Below are positions 23,949-36,200 of a stretch of 64,000 nucleotides of DNA, piece after piece. The position numbers and the translations under genes are program-made. Location of the stretch: the NCBI RefSeq assembly GCF_947623445.1, contig NC_135245.1:6703501-6767500 (forward strand), in the 5' to 3' direction. This DNA comes from Clavelina lepadiformis. Its lineage: Eukaryota > Chordata > Ascidiacea > Aplousobranchia > Clavelinidae. The notes under the pieces were generated by a model. It saw only the letters and a list, made by a program, of their open reading frames with translations. It was not told the origin of the DNA and did not search any database. Position 1 is the first letter of the stretch. Each line of letters begins with the position of its first letter.

Positions 23949-25355
23949 ATGTTAATTATGGAGCAGAAAATACAATATGCCATTGAAACCATTGACAGCG
24001 CACGTGAGCACAAATGCGAACTGGAAGGACGTAGAAAACAGCTGTCTTCTGCTATTTCACAAGTTACCAGCACAGCAAATATAACAAGGCATGAAGTAGA
24101 ACATTATTTTGAATTGATGAAGGAAAATATGTCCTGTGCAATTGGTTCACGTTTGAAAGCTTTGCTGAAAGAAATTGATCACATTGAATTGGAAGCACTG
24201 GACCCACTGAAAGATTGTCAGTTATTGATAGAAGAAGGTATTGAGGAAGCTGCAAGTGTTGTTACATCTGGTGAAAGTATCTTAAATGAAGATATAGAGA
24301 CTGATGAAGGATTTTGCCATGTCAGCAAGTTTATATCGATGACAGATAGCCTTGCTTTGGATAGTTTGCCTGAGGTACCATCTGCCACTGAAGTTCCAAG
24401 TATATCTGCTGTTTTCAGTAGTGATTTTGTTGAAACTATTTCAAAAGCTGTAAAGAATGAAGGTGTAATTAGTCGACGGTCTCCCGTCCAAATAACTGAT
24501 TTATCTCCTATCCCAGGTGGTGTTATTGCTACTTGGGCCTGTACGGAGGAAGAAGATGATTATTTAACAAATGCCAAAGTGAAATACCTTTTTCGGCTAC
24601 AAAGCTTCCGTGGAAAAATTATTTCTAACAAGGGAAAACCAACCAAAGAACGCAACATATTCAAGGAGATATACTGCGGCCCTGAGATGTCTTGCACAGT
24701 GAAAAACCTTGCTGCTAATAGTATTTACACATTCAGAGTTTCCAGATGTCAATATACGGAAAGTGGTAGCATCTCAAGGCAATGGAGCCCTTGGAGTGTT
24801 TATCAGGAAAAGGTGACTGTCATGCCTGGCTTTACATGGATGCCTCCAAAAGATGAAGAGTCTTATATTCTCTCAGAAAAAAATCAAGTAGCTTTGAAGA
24901 AGAGTGGTCTGGTTAGGGTTCTATACTCTGATGCATCTTCTTTTGTGGTTGGGTATCCCATAAGCTTCAAGATTGATCTTGAAGGAAAAGCAAGAAATAA
25001 GTGTGATTGTATAGGTTTGTGCATGAAGAGAGATCCAGATGCTACTGGGATGCACACAAAAGAAGGTACAATATGCATGATGGCTGATGGGCACATTTGG
25101 TTTAATGGTGTACGTAGTCACACCAAGTTTCCAAAATTAAGTAGAGGATTGGTGGTGTCATTTTGCTTACAAAAATCTGAAGAAAAACAAAGTGATTCGA
25201 AGCATAAAATTACAACATTTCGAGCAGCGCTGACCATTGGTGAATACCAAGCCGTGTTTGATTGGATTCCCGTTAAATCTGGAACATTTAATCCTCAGAA
25301 TCTAGCATTTTGTATGCTATTTCAATCCTCGGGTTGGAAGGTATCTATTGTTTAA
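23949..25355 (+). CDS. CRLF3: Cytokine receptor-like factor 3 (single-exon)
   Basis: 468 aa; human CRLF3 is about 442. N-terminal helical/coiled-coil part (about 1-105). A DSLPEVP motif (138-144), as in vertebrate CRLF3, is followed by a fibronectin type III domain (about 175-285) with a canonical cytokine-receptor WSPWS box at 279-283. The C-terminal beta-rich SPRY-like domain (about 300-468) ends SSGWKVSIV (human: PGWKVLVF). CRLF3 proteins are conserved cytosolic regulators linked to neuroprotective erythropoietin-like signalling and platelet biology; a transmembrane segment is not seen here either. Start: the ATG at 23949 follows an in-frame TAA; the ATG at 23958 is an alternative. No intron interrupts the ORF, unlike the multi-exon vertebrate gene. 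No poly(A) tail or direct repeats are obvious at the ends. Confidence 0.93.
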   Translation: MLIMEQKIQYAIETIDSAREHKCELEGRRKQLSSAISQVTSTANITRHEVEHYFELMKENMSCAIGSRLKALLKEIDHIELEALDPLKDCQLLIEEGIEEAASVVTSGESILNEDIETDEGFCHVSKFISMTDSLALDSLPEVPSATEVPSISAVFSSDFVETISKAVKNEGVISRRSPVQITDLSPIPGGVIATWACTEEEDDYLTNAKVKYLFRLQSFRGKIISNKGKPTKERNIFKEIYCGPEMSCTVKNLAANSIYTFRVSRCQYTESGSISRQWSPWSVYQEKVTVMPGFTWMPPKDEESYILSEKNQVALKKSGLVRVLYSDASSFVVGYPISFKIDLEGKARNKCDCIGLCMKRDPDATGMHTKEGTICMMADGHIWFNGVRSHTKFPKLSRGLVVSFCLQKSEEKQSDSKHKITTFRAALTIGEYQAVFDWIPVKSGTFNPQNLAFCMLFQSSGWKVSIV

Positions 25356-26889
25356 TTTGAGAATGTCATTATTTCAATTAGGACACGATAATGCAAAACA
25401 AGCACATTGGGAAGACTGGTTTGCAGGTTAGGTAATAATGTATGTCAAATGTAATCGTATTGTAATGTCCATCCAATATTAGTCTATACTGCTATTCTGA
25501 GTATTAATTACATGGTTTTTTGGATCGGATTTGGTGACACATAACCATGAGGGTTACTCTTTGTGTATGCGGGATTTCCTTACATTAAATATTTATGATA
25601 CACATTATGAATTTTATGACTGCTTGATGAAGTGCTTTAATTTCTTAAAAAGTTATGTTTAATCAAGATATGTTAATGTTTTACCACTGTCTATATTATC
25701 GTTGTTTCAACTATATGTGTCTTGAGTGGTGAGCCTTTGAGATACTCACCAATACTGGTACGGATGTTTGCAGTATTTGTGCCTATAATATGTGATTTTT
25801 GCGAATGGATGTTTCTGCAAACTTCATGTAAAATTTTCTTGTGTAGCTGCATAATTTAATCCAGTCACTCCATTTACACACAACCATTGTTATAAAGACA
25901 TTTTTTTGTATTTGTTATTGTATTCACATTGTTGTTGAATTGGTGTCTTTATTTAGATTGCGTCCGTTGAGAAATATAGAAGTGATAATGTTTATACTAA
26001 CCCAAAGTACTCCTTCAACAATTTATATGTCTATAAATATACTCTTGACAATTTATATACAGTATATAAATATACTGTGCTGTTATTGATTTGTCAGCAT
26101 TTTTTATTGATCAAATATGGAAATGAATAATAAGTTGACACCTCTCAGTCACTAACTAATTACTAGTATTATGCTCTATACAGTTCTTAATTCATGTTTA
26201 TTGCCTACGAAAATACTTATCAGTTTGCACTGCCATTGTTTCTTGCCCTTCAAACATACAAAGTGCATTTGTTGTATAACTATGAACTATTTTGCGCTAT
26301 GGTACTCCTGCGATGAGTAATGATGTGCAACTTTTATTCAGAGACAGTGTTAATTTTTCGTAATAGTTTGCCATGCAGTTTTATTAGAAATTATGTGTCT
26401 GGAAAATAACATTGACTTTTAGTGAAACATAGCTTTATTTTGCTTTGCTACAATTTTAATGCAATGATTTTAAATTTTAACTTATGTGTTGGAAGCAGTT
26501 TTTTTCTTTATGGTTTGTAATGTGATTTCAATACAGCTGTATAAAATTATTATATGCAATATATTAGACTTTTTACTTCAAGCTGTTTGGTGTCAATTAT
26601 TTGAAACTAGATTTTCTTTAAATTAGTGGTTTTGTTTTATCATGTAATTTTATAGATTAGTATGCAGGATAATACAAATAAAAATACGTTTCTGAAAAGT
26701 CTACATGCCATGTTTGCCAATTTAGCTATTTATGGTTTGGTATGAAAACATTTACCGTTGAGTACTACCGTTATGTTTTGCTCAAAGTTATCTTAATTTT
26801 ATAAGCTATCGTAAGCCTGTAACCGTATTTTGGTTTTGGTAGCCGCATGTGCATCTTGAAATTATAGCAGTTGTATTGGAAGCAGACTC

Positions 26890-27115
26890 TTTATCCTCGG
26901 GCTTAGAAATATCTCGACATGACTTAAACTTGGCGACGATTCCTTAACGCGCGTTTCCCGAGCTCGTCTTTGCGCAAGTTCCAGTAGAAACACACACGCA
27001 TTTCTTGTTTTTTTTTATATTGCATTCCCAAAATTTGAAGCTGTTCCGCGGGATCACTGAACAGGAGCAAACATCGTTAATCCTTGTTCTAGGCCCTAGG
27101 GCATTACAACGGTAC
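26890..27115 (+). repeat. SINE-like dispersed repeat, copy 2
   Basis: Runs from TTTATCCTCGGGC through GACTTAAACTTGGCGACGAT, CTTTGCGCAAGTTCC, AAATTTGAAGCTGTTC and GGATCACTGAACAGGAGC to CCTAGGGCATTACAACGGTA. The last part resembles the GCCTTGCCCAAGGGCACTACAACG word common in animal SINEs. It is less AT-rich than its surroundings. Confidence 0.7.
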
Positions 27116-27284
27116 CGCCGCAGAGCATTGGTATACTACACTCTAGTGCTAACAGAAAGATTAGGGTTGAGGAAAAATTAAAAAAAAATCGAGTTAGTGC
27201 AAGCTCGAACGTATCACGTCATAATGTAACAAAATAGGAACTAATTTGTGAATGCAGAAAGGCCTTTGCCGATACACGGCATGG

Positions 27285-27525
27285 TATTCTTTATCCTCCT
27301 ACTCGAAGGTGTTTGCGCGACTTAAACCCAGCGTTGATTCTTCAAGCTCTGGTTACTGAGCTGGCCTTTGTACAAGTTCCTGTAGGATAAACACACATAT
27401 TTTTTAGTTTTGTATTTTTTCAATTGTAGGCCTATTGCCCGAAATTGAGAGTTTATCAGGACTACTGAACAGGAGCCACCGTCATTAATGTCTTGACCAA
27501 GGGGATTTCATGGTAGCGCAATACG
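27285..27525 (+). repeat. SINE-like dispersed repeat, copy 3
   Basis: A second tandem-like copy about 170 bp after copy 2: TTTATCCTCCTACTCGAAG, GACTTAAACCCAGCG, CTTTGTACAAGTTCCTG, CTGAACAGGAGCCACCGTC and CTTGACCAAGGGG. It has diverged enough from copy 2 that it is probably a separate insertion and not a recent duplication. Confidence 0.7.
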
Positions 27526-28102
27526 GTAGGCCTATAACGTAACTTGGTACACGGACCGCATTATTGTAAGTCCAGCCTGCCCAGGGCTGTAATCACTCGG
27601 CTAACGACCCGAACTCAAGGGAAGAAGAGCAAACTAAACTTAAAGAAGAGCACGGGAAGAGTAAAAAGTAGCCTATACTCTCCGTATCCGTTGCAAATAT
27701 GGAATATAAACTTGTACCAAAATAAATGGCTGCATTTGATGGGATCATTCGGGTGCAATTGATCAGTTTCTCACTTTCTAGTCTCAGCTCTTTCACCTTT
27801 TCTCTTTTAATTGGCTTATTGCTTCTTCTCTGTTTCTGTTATTTACGGGGAAAAAACTGCTTGCGTAACTGCCGTGAAATGTCAAACGAGGCCATTATTC
27901 ATTGCAAATTTGTCGCAATATCTTTTTGTTTGATTTGACGAAAAAGCAAATCTTTGGGTCAAAGCAAGAGTAAAGCTCGGATTCGAAAAAATACTTAAAA
28001 ATAGTGACTTTCGTGCTCATTTTTGGTACATATTAAAGACAATTATTCCAACAAAGGACAACTTATTTTGGACGTTTTTCAGTTTTATTTGGCTCCTAGC
28101 AG

Positions 28103-28395
28103 CAGAGGCGAAGCTAGAGTTTTGACCGCCCGGGGACAGAGGCGCAGTTTTTGACCCTACTTTTCAAAATAAATAAAAAGTGCAAACACTAAAGATGCGA
28201 GCTGTAGTGGAATTTGCTGTCAGAGGCATATTTTCTGGGTTTTCTAACTCATTAACTACAATACAGTATTGTAGAGGCCCACACATCATTAAAATTTTGT
28301 AAGCATCATGCAAACCTCTGATCTTATTTGGCGCTCCATATGGCTGCGCCCGGGACAGATGTCTCCCCTTACCCCCACCCCAAGCTACGACTATG
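28103..28395 (+). mobile_element. hAT-type MITE (293 bp)
   Basis: Left end CAGAGGCGAAGCTAG and right end, inverted, CATAGTCGTAGCTTG, a common hAT terminus of the CAGRGGCGTAGCTAG type. It is flanked by CCTAGCAG (28095-28102) and TCTAGCAG (28396-28403), an 8-bp target duplication with one change. GC-rich CCGCCCGGGGACAG and CTGCGCCCGGGACAG words lie just inside the ends. No ORF. Confidence 0.8.
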
Positions 28396-28654
28396 TCTAG
28401 CAGTATTCAGAAGGGCTGCGTATCCAGTTTTGATACACTCACAACTTAAATGTTAAACCAAACCATAATTCATAGTTTCCGCATCTTCCATTACGCTTAT
28501 TATAACGTAATTTTAACAGTGACTAAAACAACTTCTAACGCATTTCAAGTTTAAAATTAACATACATTTGATTTTTCGGATCCCCTAATTGCCGTTCAGA
28601 ATTCAGATTAGTATTGAAATTTCCGCACTTCCTCAATTCCGCCTTCTTAGCTTC

Positions 28655-28770
28655 CGCCGAACTACTTTCCAATCTAAATCAGTTCCAATTAAACCCTAAA
28701 TAACTTAAGTCAACTTTTTGCATACCAATTCTTGTAACCTAACCGCCTATGTTTAACTATGGACTGCCTG
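28655..28770 (-). repeat. AT-rich dispersed repeat, family A, partial inverted copy
   Basis: Contains CCCTAAATAACTTAAGTCAA, TTTTTGCATACC and AACCTAACCGCCTATG. These match, in order, the inverted copies at 57410-57615 (AACCTAACCGCACCTATG) and about 17290-17350. Truncated relative to 20505-20680. Confidence 0.5.
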
Positions 28771-29206
28771 AGCTAGTTTATAGTCAGACTGAGGAAAGTC
28801 TCTACACGATCAACCATGCTTATTCCCAGAGATTATTACTCATTCCGCTGATTCTAATCAACTGTATTATAGGCCTAACAATCGTTATTAGGCTTAGTAG
28901 GCTAGGCCTATATACTTACCAAATCGCCAAAGTCCGCCGCGTATGACACAGCGCACAAGGCTACCATAGACATAGCCTACCGGCCCGACAGAAAAGTAAG
29001 CATAGGCAAGCCAACAGCAGTTTTCGACAAGAAAATTGTGTGTGGAAAGATGCAAATTTTGGCGTGGTGGCATACACTGAAGTTTTAATTCTTTGTTTAT
29101 TTATTATACATTGGCGTTCAAGCAAACCGCTTTTCTTTGTTTTTTTATAAATCCATTTGAAGATAAAAAGTTTGGGGTGCACGTTGATATGGTATGGTAA
29201 TTCGTT

Positions 29207-29252
29207 TCGTAGTACACCTGAAGAAGCAAGCTTATGTTTGCAAAAGCTCTTG
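29207..29252 (-). repeat. short palindromic repeat motif, copy 3
   Basis: Reverse orientation of the unit at 17512-17558: GTACACCTGAAGAAGCAAGC then TTATGTTTGCAAAAGCTCTT. The symmetry centre AAGCTTATG/CATAAGCTT is kept while the outer arm has diverged. Confidence 0.6.
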
Positions 29253-29728
29253 TAGAAAAAGGAAAATAAAGTTAAACTTCAGAGTGTCAAAATCCTGTTT
29301 TTTATTTCACTTTGATGTTTGGTTAACATGGTTCAGATAACATCAACTTTGTAAATGGCAGTTACATAAATACCTTTATTAGTTCAACCGTTTACAACTT
29401 CTCCACGTAAAATAATTTTGGGTCTTATAATAGATTGATGCGATTCTATATCTGCTCACACAGAGCGTGCACACACGACGGCTAGTACAATCGAATGACC
29501 TCGTCTAGTAATGCAAATGACACAGGTATGACACAAACTTAAAGGGAATAGTAATTAATTGTAAACAATAGCAATTAACGGAAATTAAAGTTAAGCATAC
29601 TGTTTCCACATTAGGTGTGCCAGTTAGGAAAGAAGGAAATCACATAAAATAAAATGAATGAACTTACAGTTTCATTGGTCAACAATTTCATGAACATAAA
29701 AACAATTTCATTTGAACATTATCACAGG

Positions 29729-31106
29729 TCTTGTGCGAAAATGCACAACCACAATATGCATTTGTATACTAGACCCCAGCTACTCGAATTGTGATGTCGC
29801 TTGGTTTTGCAATTCTGCACTAAACCTGTAATTTGACTATCGCGTTGTCATATAAAGAAATTGCATTGTCCCCATTCAAAAGCACGAAGCAAAGCATTTT
29901 GTTATATGTTAAAAATTATGCTAATACTCAATTTTCTGAAAATTATGTTCCTATTAGGTTTACTAATGCTTCTCCTTTCGCAATTCATTTAGTCAAATAT
30001 AGATGCAAATTTTCAAACTAACTCCGTTCCTGCGAAATGGTTATCATTATTACGCACACTTCTTTCTATTATTGTGATAATGTGGTTGATCTATTTGAAA
30101 CATAACTTAAGAGCAACAAATATCTCCTTAGTTTTGTATAATATTATATCTTAAAATTTTGGGTGAGCGCTACCTTATGGCAGTTTTGTAAGTTACAGCT
30201 ACCCCAACAGTGCTTCCTTTTTGCGTTTTGCATCCTTCAAATGTTTAGTTTTTGCAGAAAAATGGTTTTCAACTTTGTGTAAACTTGTACATGCCGGTAT
30301 ATAGGGCCCCCCTATGTATAAGCCCACTAGCGGTTTTCATGTCCAGATTATTGCTTTGAGCGTATACTCGCCGTATAAGCCCATGCCAAGTTTTTTCCTT
30401 TGAAAGCAATAGAATAATTGAACCCCATACCATGAAATCTTTGTCTAAGATGTTTGCTCGCCATCGCCACAACTCTATAACAATGCTTTGTGCTTTTGAA
30501 CAAAAGACGTCCTATAACGTAATCGTTATCAAACAGCAACACAACTTCTTACAATTTACAATTCTTCAAATTTCCTGTTTGGCTGAATATTTACTATTTA
30601 TTTTTTTATTACGTTGTTAAATGAATTTGAACTCACACATGCATTTGTTCACTTTTGTAAATACTGTAATAAAAACATTAACTTCACCTGCCTTTCCTGC
30701 AAATAATCACGGCCAGGACAACCAAGTTAACTCATGTGGAAAGCTGAAAGTGCAATACCATAACAGCAATGAAAAACTTAATTGAGTGTTGATTAGGACA
30801 GAACTCAAGTCAGTTGTATCGGCAGAAATGATTTTATGGGGTCAGAGTGAAATTTTTTAGGTGACATTTCATACTCAGTGTATAAGCCCACTGCTAATTT
30901 TTTAACTGGTTTGGACACCCTCAAAAGTGAGCTACGCGATAATAATGTGCTGTTTGCTTAAGTCCCCAGATTTGTTACTCACCTTGTGTTGGCAAATTCT
31001 TTTTCTAATTTAGGCAAATCCTGGGTCTATTGCAGAAGTGGACAATCGCAGAATGCCTTTGCATCCATGTAACGTCACCTGGCTGTTCACTTTCGCACAA
31101 GACCCC
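29729..31106. mobile_element. candidate TIR element, ~1.4 kb, no ORF
   Basis: GGTCTTGTGCGAAAATGCAC at the left and, inverted at the right, GGTCTTGTGCGAAAGTGAAC are near-identical 20-base ends. Inside, TATAAGCCCACT occurs near 30316 and near 30881 with CGTATAAGCCCATGCC at 30372. The word GCATTTGTATACTAGACCC near the left end recurs at about 10100. No target duplication or transposase is evident. The boundaries rest on the inverted ends alone. Confidence 0.5.
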
Positions 31107-33278
31107 AAATTCTTTTGTAATATAATGATATCATCATGAAATCATAAGCACTGTAAAACTTGTTATGTTTTATGCAGGAAAGCAAAAGAGACTCAGCTTT
31201 TGCAGAAACATAAGTACTAGGTCTAGACATCATGGAAAAGTGAAACTTATAAGTTGCATTTGAATATAAATTTATTCATACTGTCATACTAATCTGTGCT
31301 TGGTGACCCTGACAGTTTTTCTATTTTGTTTTGTACTTTCACCTTTTAGTTCATTTTTATTGTTGACAAATATACAAACAATTTGAGGTAAGAATTTGTT
31401 ATATGATATTGCATGCATTGCTGTTAAAATATAGTTTGAACGAGGTGTATGAGGATTGTGCCACCCAGCTGTGAATTATAGAGTGGGAAGGCAGAATATA
31501 GGTTCATCCCCTTGGTTTTGATCCTCATCTAACTCGTGCAACCTCTTATAAATTATTCTTTTCTTATTTTATGTTATCACCGTTGATGTTTTGCCCTAAT
31601 TGCAATAGATAATAGTTTTTGAAATCTCCTGCACTGTCATTGAGTGGGCTGGGCATAAATACAATTGAGGATAATTAGGGTAGTGTATAAAAGAAACTAG
31701 AAAGCATATCACAGGTCGGATTTCTGAAAACGCTTCAACTATAACATAATAATACATTTTTCCCATTTGGTGTTGTCACTGGTGATGTGTCCAGCCAGTT
31801 ACTGGTATTAAACCGCAAAACTTTTTAAGCAAGTCCAAAGAATGTATTCAACTTCCGTAAATAAACTTCATAATGTGTAGTTTAACCAATTCAATTATGT
31901 GATGAATAACAATGCATAAATCTATCAAATCGTTCACCCTTGAAGTGTCACAATAACGAGTGATGTTAAAAACATCGCAAAAATAGTTCTGGCGTTATTT
32001 GAAAATTTGTTTACAGCTTTTAGATAACATCAATAAAGTATGGTTGTAATATCGGCTTTTGATTAATAAAATGTTTTTTACTGTTTTGGCTCTTGTTACT
32101 TGTTCTATGTATCAATAGAAAAGCTTAGAATGCGTCATATTTTACCAACATAATATCACTCAACCCGTTGTTAACGATGTTCAATCATTTTAGCCGGAGA
32201 CCAAAGTAAAAAGGCTGCTCTTGAAAATTGCTCCAAAGATGTGAATTATTTGATAAAGTCAAATGTTTGTTTCTCATTCATAATTACGACTATGTATGTA
32301 AGTGTAATTAGTTTCAATGAAAAGAAAAAGAAAGAATAATTTGCTTTGAAGCTTTTTGCACAGTGAGTTGGCGATTGCCATGTTTTCAGATAAGTCCAGC
32401 AATTTGTCTTTGATAGCATCTTTAGTGAAGAGCACTTGCTTTAACTATGCTGAGAAATTCGTTTTACGTTTACAGATTAAATAAAAGTAGGCATAATATT
32501 TTTCTTTAGACAAGTTGGAAAAGCAGGTCAGGTCACTTCATAAAATGTATTGTGATAATGCATTACATAACTACACAGCAACAATAATATTGTGCCGATC
32601 TTGCAAGCTCATAATTGGCAAACCCCCAACTTTCAATTTGCCCCCCATTTTTTCATTTTCTTTTGAAAAATCAACGCCTATGCTTTCTAACATTAAAACT
32701 CTTTGATAGATGCTTGCTTTAATGCAACTTTTAAATTTTTATTCCTACCATTTTAAATCTTGTACTCGGAACCTAAAAAAATGTTTTTTTTATCTTTCAG
32801 AAACTGTTTCATCCCTTGTTACACATTTTTAAAACTATTTAAAAAGTATTAGGAAATTTAGAACCGCCGCTGCAGATTCATTTGCAGTATGCGTTTGTCT
32901 TGCCCTAACTTGTGTGTCTGCACACACGCCAACAATCGCTAAATATCAGTCCGAGATGCTTAACGAGTAGCTAAAATAAATCATTTATGATTTAAAAATT
33001 GCAAATTAAAATTTTTTACATAAAAATGGAATAATGGTCGTTTTAGGCGGGGTTTATTTAGTTGTTTCATGCCAACTTTATTGCTGTTGTGATCTGGATA
33101 CTGGAATGAACATAATGGCAAAACACAATGTAATACTTGTAATAGCAAGATCTTTTATTTCACATTGTGATAAGGGGGTTCCCATTAACTAGAGTTCTTC
33201 TATGAATGTAGGCCTGTATATTTGTTGAATGACTTTGCAATTATTTTATTTAACAGCAGTAAGCCTTTGTATATTTAC

Positions 33279-33280
33279 AG
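33279..33280 (+). other. splice acceptor 2 nt before the DESI2 start codon
   Basis: TATTTACAG ends at 33280 and the ATG begins at 33283. Either an untranslated exon lies upstream or the site accepts a trans-spliced leader. No obvious untranslated exon is visible. Confidence 0.5.
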
Positions 33281-33282
33281 AT

Positions 33283-36200
33283 ATGGCTGGAGCACCTGTC
33301 ATCTTGAATGTTTACGATATGGTAAGTAAAATTATATATTATAATATATTTAATATATATACGTATATATTGGTTGGTGCTAAAAATGATAACACTTTTC
33401 AATTTCAGGTTTTTTAAAATGTTTAAAAAATTTGGTTTTTATATTAATATACACTTATATTATTATATAAACCATATTCATCATTTTTTAACCATTTCAG
33501 CTTTATAGGTTGAATTACATTGAAATTGTAGCCTATTACAAATTTTTTGTCAAAAAGTTCAATGCCAGTTACTGCGCGTCTGATCAGTGGATCAAGGACG
33601 ACCGTTTTTAAATTAGAAGAACTAAATTTGAAAACCTTTTTTTTCCAAGTGTTTGAAGTATGGTATGAGAATATGATCTTAATCAATTTCTTTTACATTA
33701 CTTTAAAAAGATTTCTTGAATATTGCATGTGCGAGGCTAGCTGCTAGGCAATTGGTAAGAATAGAACGCAGTTGGTCGTTTGAGTTGAAAATATCTGAGT
33801 TACGAATAAAACCTATGTGCTACATTGGTAGTAAGGATGTGCCGTGGTGATTATTATTTGGGTTCGTGCGAAACCAAATAATAATTAAATAACTGACACA
33901 AACGAATCTCAAGGCTATTCGTAACAGCACCAAATGATACCAAATCTTGCTGGTATCATGACCTAATTGCTAAAAATAAATGATCAAATGGTATGGTATG
34001 ATAATGTTTATTCTCGAACTGAGTGAAATCTTTGCATGACTTAAACTCTGCAATGATTGCTCATTGCTTGAGCCTAGTTTTCGAGCTAGCCTTTGTATAA
34101 TTTCTGATTGTCATACATTTTTTGTTTTGTTTTGTTTTTTGATTTTTTTATGGTACTGCCTGAATTTAGAACTGCCCACCAGTTCTACTGGACAGGAGCA
34201 AGTGTCGTTAATGCCTTGCCCAAAGACACTGCAATGACAAAATGTTGACTTTCGTTGAGCTTAGCCAGGAAAATAAATCACCATTTGTTAGTAAAGTAGA
34301 TAAATTTGTAAGTAATAATTGTATTTGGGTTTGCCGTTGTTAGCATTTGGGTTCACCCGAATCTTCCACACAGGCGATATTTGGCGAATCTACCCGGATT
34401 TGTTGTTCGTATCAGCCCATCCTTAATTGGTAGTAACTTCTGCCTCCTTATAACTTTTAAGGTTTGTTTCATTTTTGGTGATTCCAGTATTAAAAATATT
34501 TTATTTTTTATAAACTACTGCTGCAGAGAGGTGTTGCAGTTACTAGCAAAATTAGAAAATTTCTTTTTTGTGACGTTTCAGCTGGGCAGACTGATTTTAG
34601 ATCTTCTGAGAAATTACACTCCTACATGTAATACTTCTATAATCCTTTTTTACCAATACCATTGTTGTAATATTAATGTTTGTTGACTTTTTTGGGTGCT
34701 ATGCTTATAAATTAACACTTTTTACAACATAACAGATTGCAAGTTTTTCCAAACTTGAAATTATTTGAAACATTTTGTATATCGTTTCATATGTGATTTA
34801 TTTAAAATCCTAGGTTCATGATGAAAGTTGGTTAAGCTGATTATGACATGAGTTAGTTTTGTCTTATTCCCTTTAAGCAGAAACAGTTCTGTATGACAAT
34901 GGTAATTAACACATGACAGGTTTTCAACACATTTTTGTCATCATTGTGCTTCATTAAACTACTCTTCAGTTACCTATATTTGCCACATGGCACTGTGGTT
35001 GTGCTACCTTTTTTGTTCAAATGAAACATCATTTGATAATAGTTTATATGTATTTTACAGTATTGGATAAATGAATATACTTCTAACATTGGACTCGGTG
35101 TCTATCATTCAGGCATTGAAGTGTACAACAGAGGTATATAATTAATTAAATGTTGCACGAATCATTAAATGCTATTTATCCCCAACAGTGTGCGCATTGC
35201 AACTTTGGAATTAATTTGTGGTAGATAATGACCATCAAAGTTTTTATGTTACATTTTTTCAAGGACAAACTTTGTGAAAGATGTTTTAGCATAAACTCCA
35301 GTGTAGGAATGTGTTTATTAAGTTGCTATAAGATGTGTTGCCTAAGGATTGCATATCTTTTGCTTTTTATGAAAAGCTTGTCTGCATGTCAGCAATAAAA
35401 TTCTGCATTTTATGTTGTTATCAAATAGAATTTGCGTATGGTGGTCACCAGTATCCCTTTACTGGTGTTTTTGAAATTGTGCCACGAGACACAACAGAAT
35501 TGGGAGAAGCTTTTCATTTCAGGTATAAACACTCTACTTAAAAAATGTTAGGTCTTGTAATTTTGGATGTTAATTGTAAGATGTATATATGAAACTGAAT
35601 ATGAAAGTAAAATTCAAGAAGCATTGAACTTGATAAAATGGATATATAAAACATGTATTAACATGTTAACATAAGCATAAACATATTGGGATGGCTTGGA
35701 TGGTTTTGTGAAAAACTTCTCAAAAGCCAGTTTTTTGGCGAGAATATATTGTAATTGCCTATGGTATGTCATTGCCTATTGTCAAATTATGCTTGGTGAA
35801 TGGTATTATTCCATTTGTCCTGTCTTGCTCCGTATTATTGTTGTTCTTTACAAGTGTTGAAGTACGTAGTTTTTATGCACATGCTTAAGTATAACGCCCT
35901 ATCTAATTTATTCTGCGTGTCATACTTGTTACAGCTGATATGATTAATATTATGCTGGAAGGATAAGTGAATGTTAAATGAAACATGTACTGCATTAATT
36001 GTAGTGCATCTACATTGTATTATTTTTTAATATTTCAACACTTTGTATTAATCTGATTTTTTGATTGGACAAGTTGTTTTCATTTACTATTAATGCTATA
36101 TTACACATTTGTGTTTTTGGTGTTGGTTCTAGAGAGAGCATTGTTCTTGGAATGACCGACTTCACTCAGAGTGACGTAGAGAGTATAACAGAACAACTTG

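Larger units (their letters stand above)
25356..33280. other. repeat-rich interval between CRLF3 and DESI2
   Basis: Starts with the CRLF3 3' flank; an AATAAA stands at 26677-26682, about 1.3 kb downstream. It then holds two SINE-like copies (26.9 and 27.3 kb), a hAT MITE (28.1 kb), a family A fragment (28.7 kb) and a TIR element (29.7-31.1 kb). From 31.1 to 33.2 kb I see nothing beyond AT-rich sequence. No convincing coding exon was found. Confidence 0.5.
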
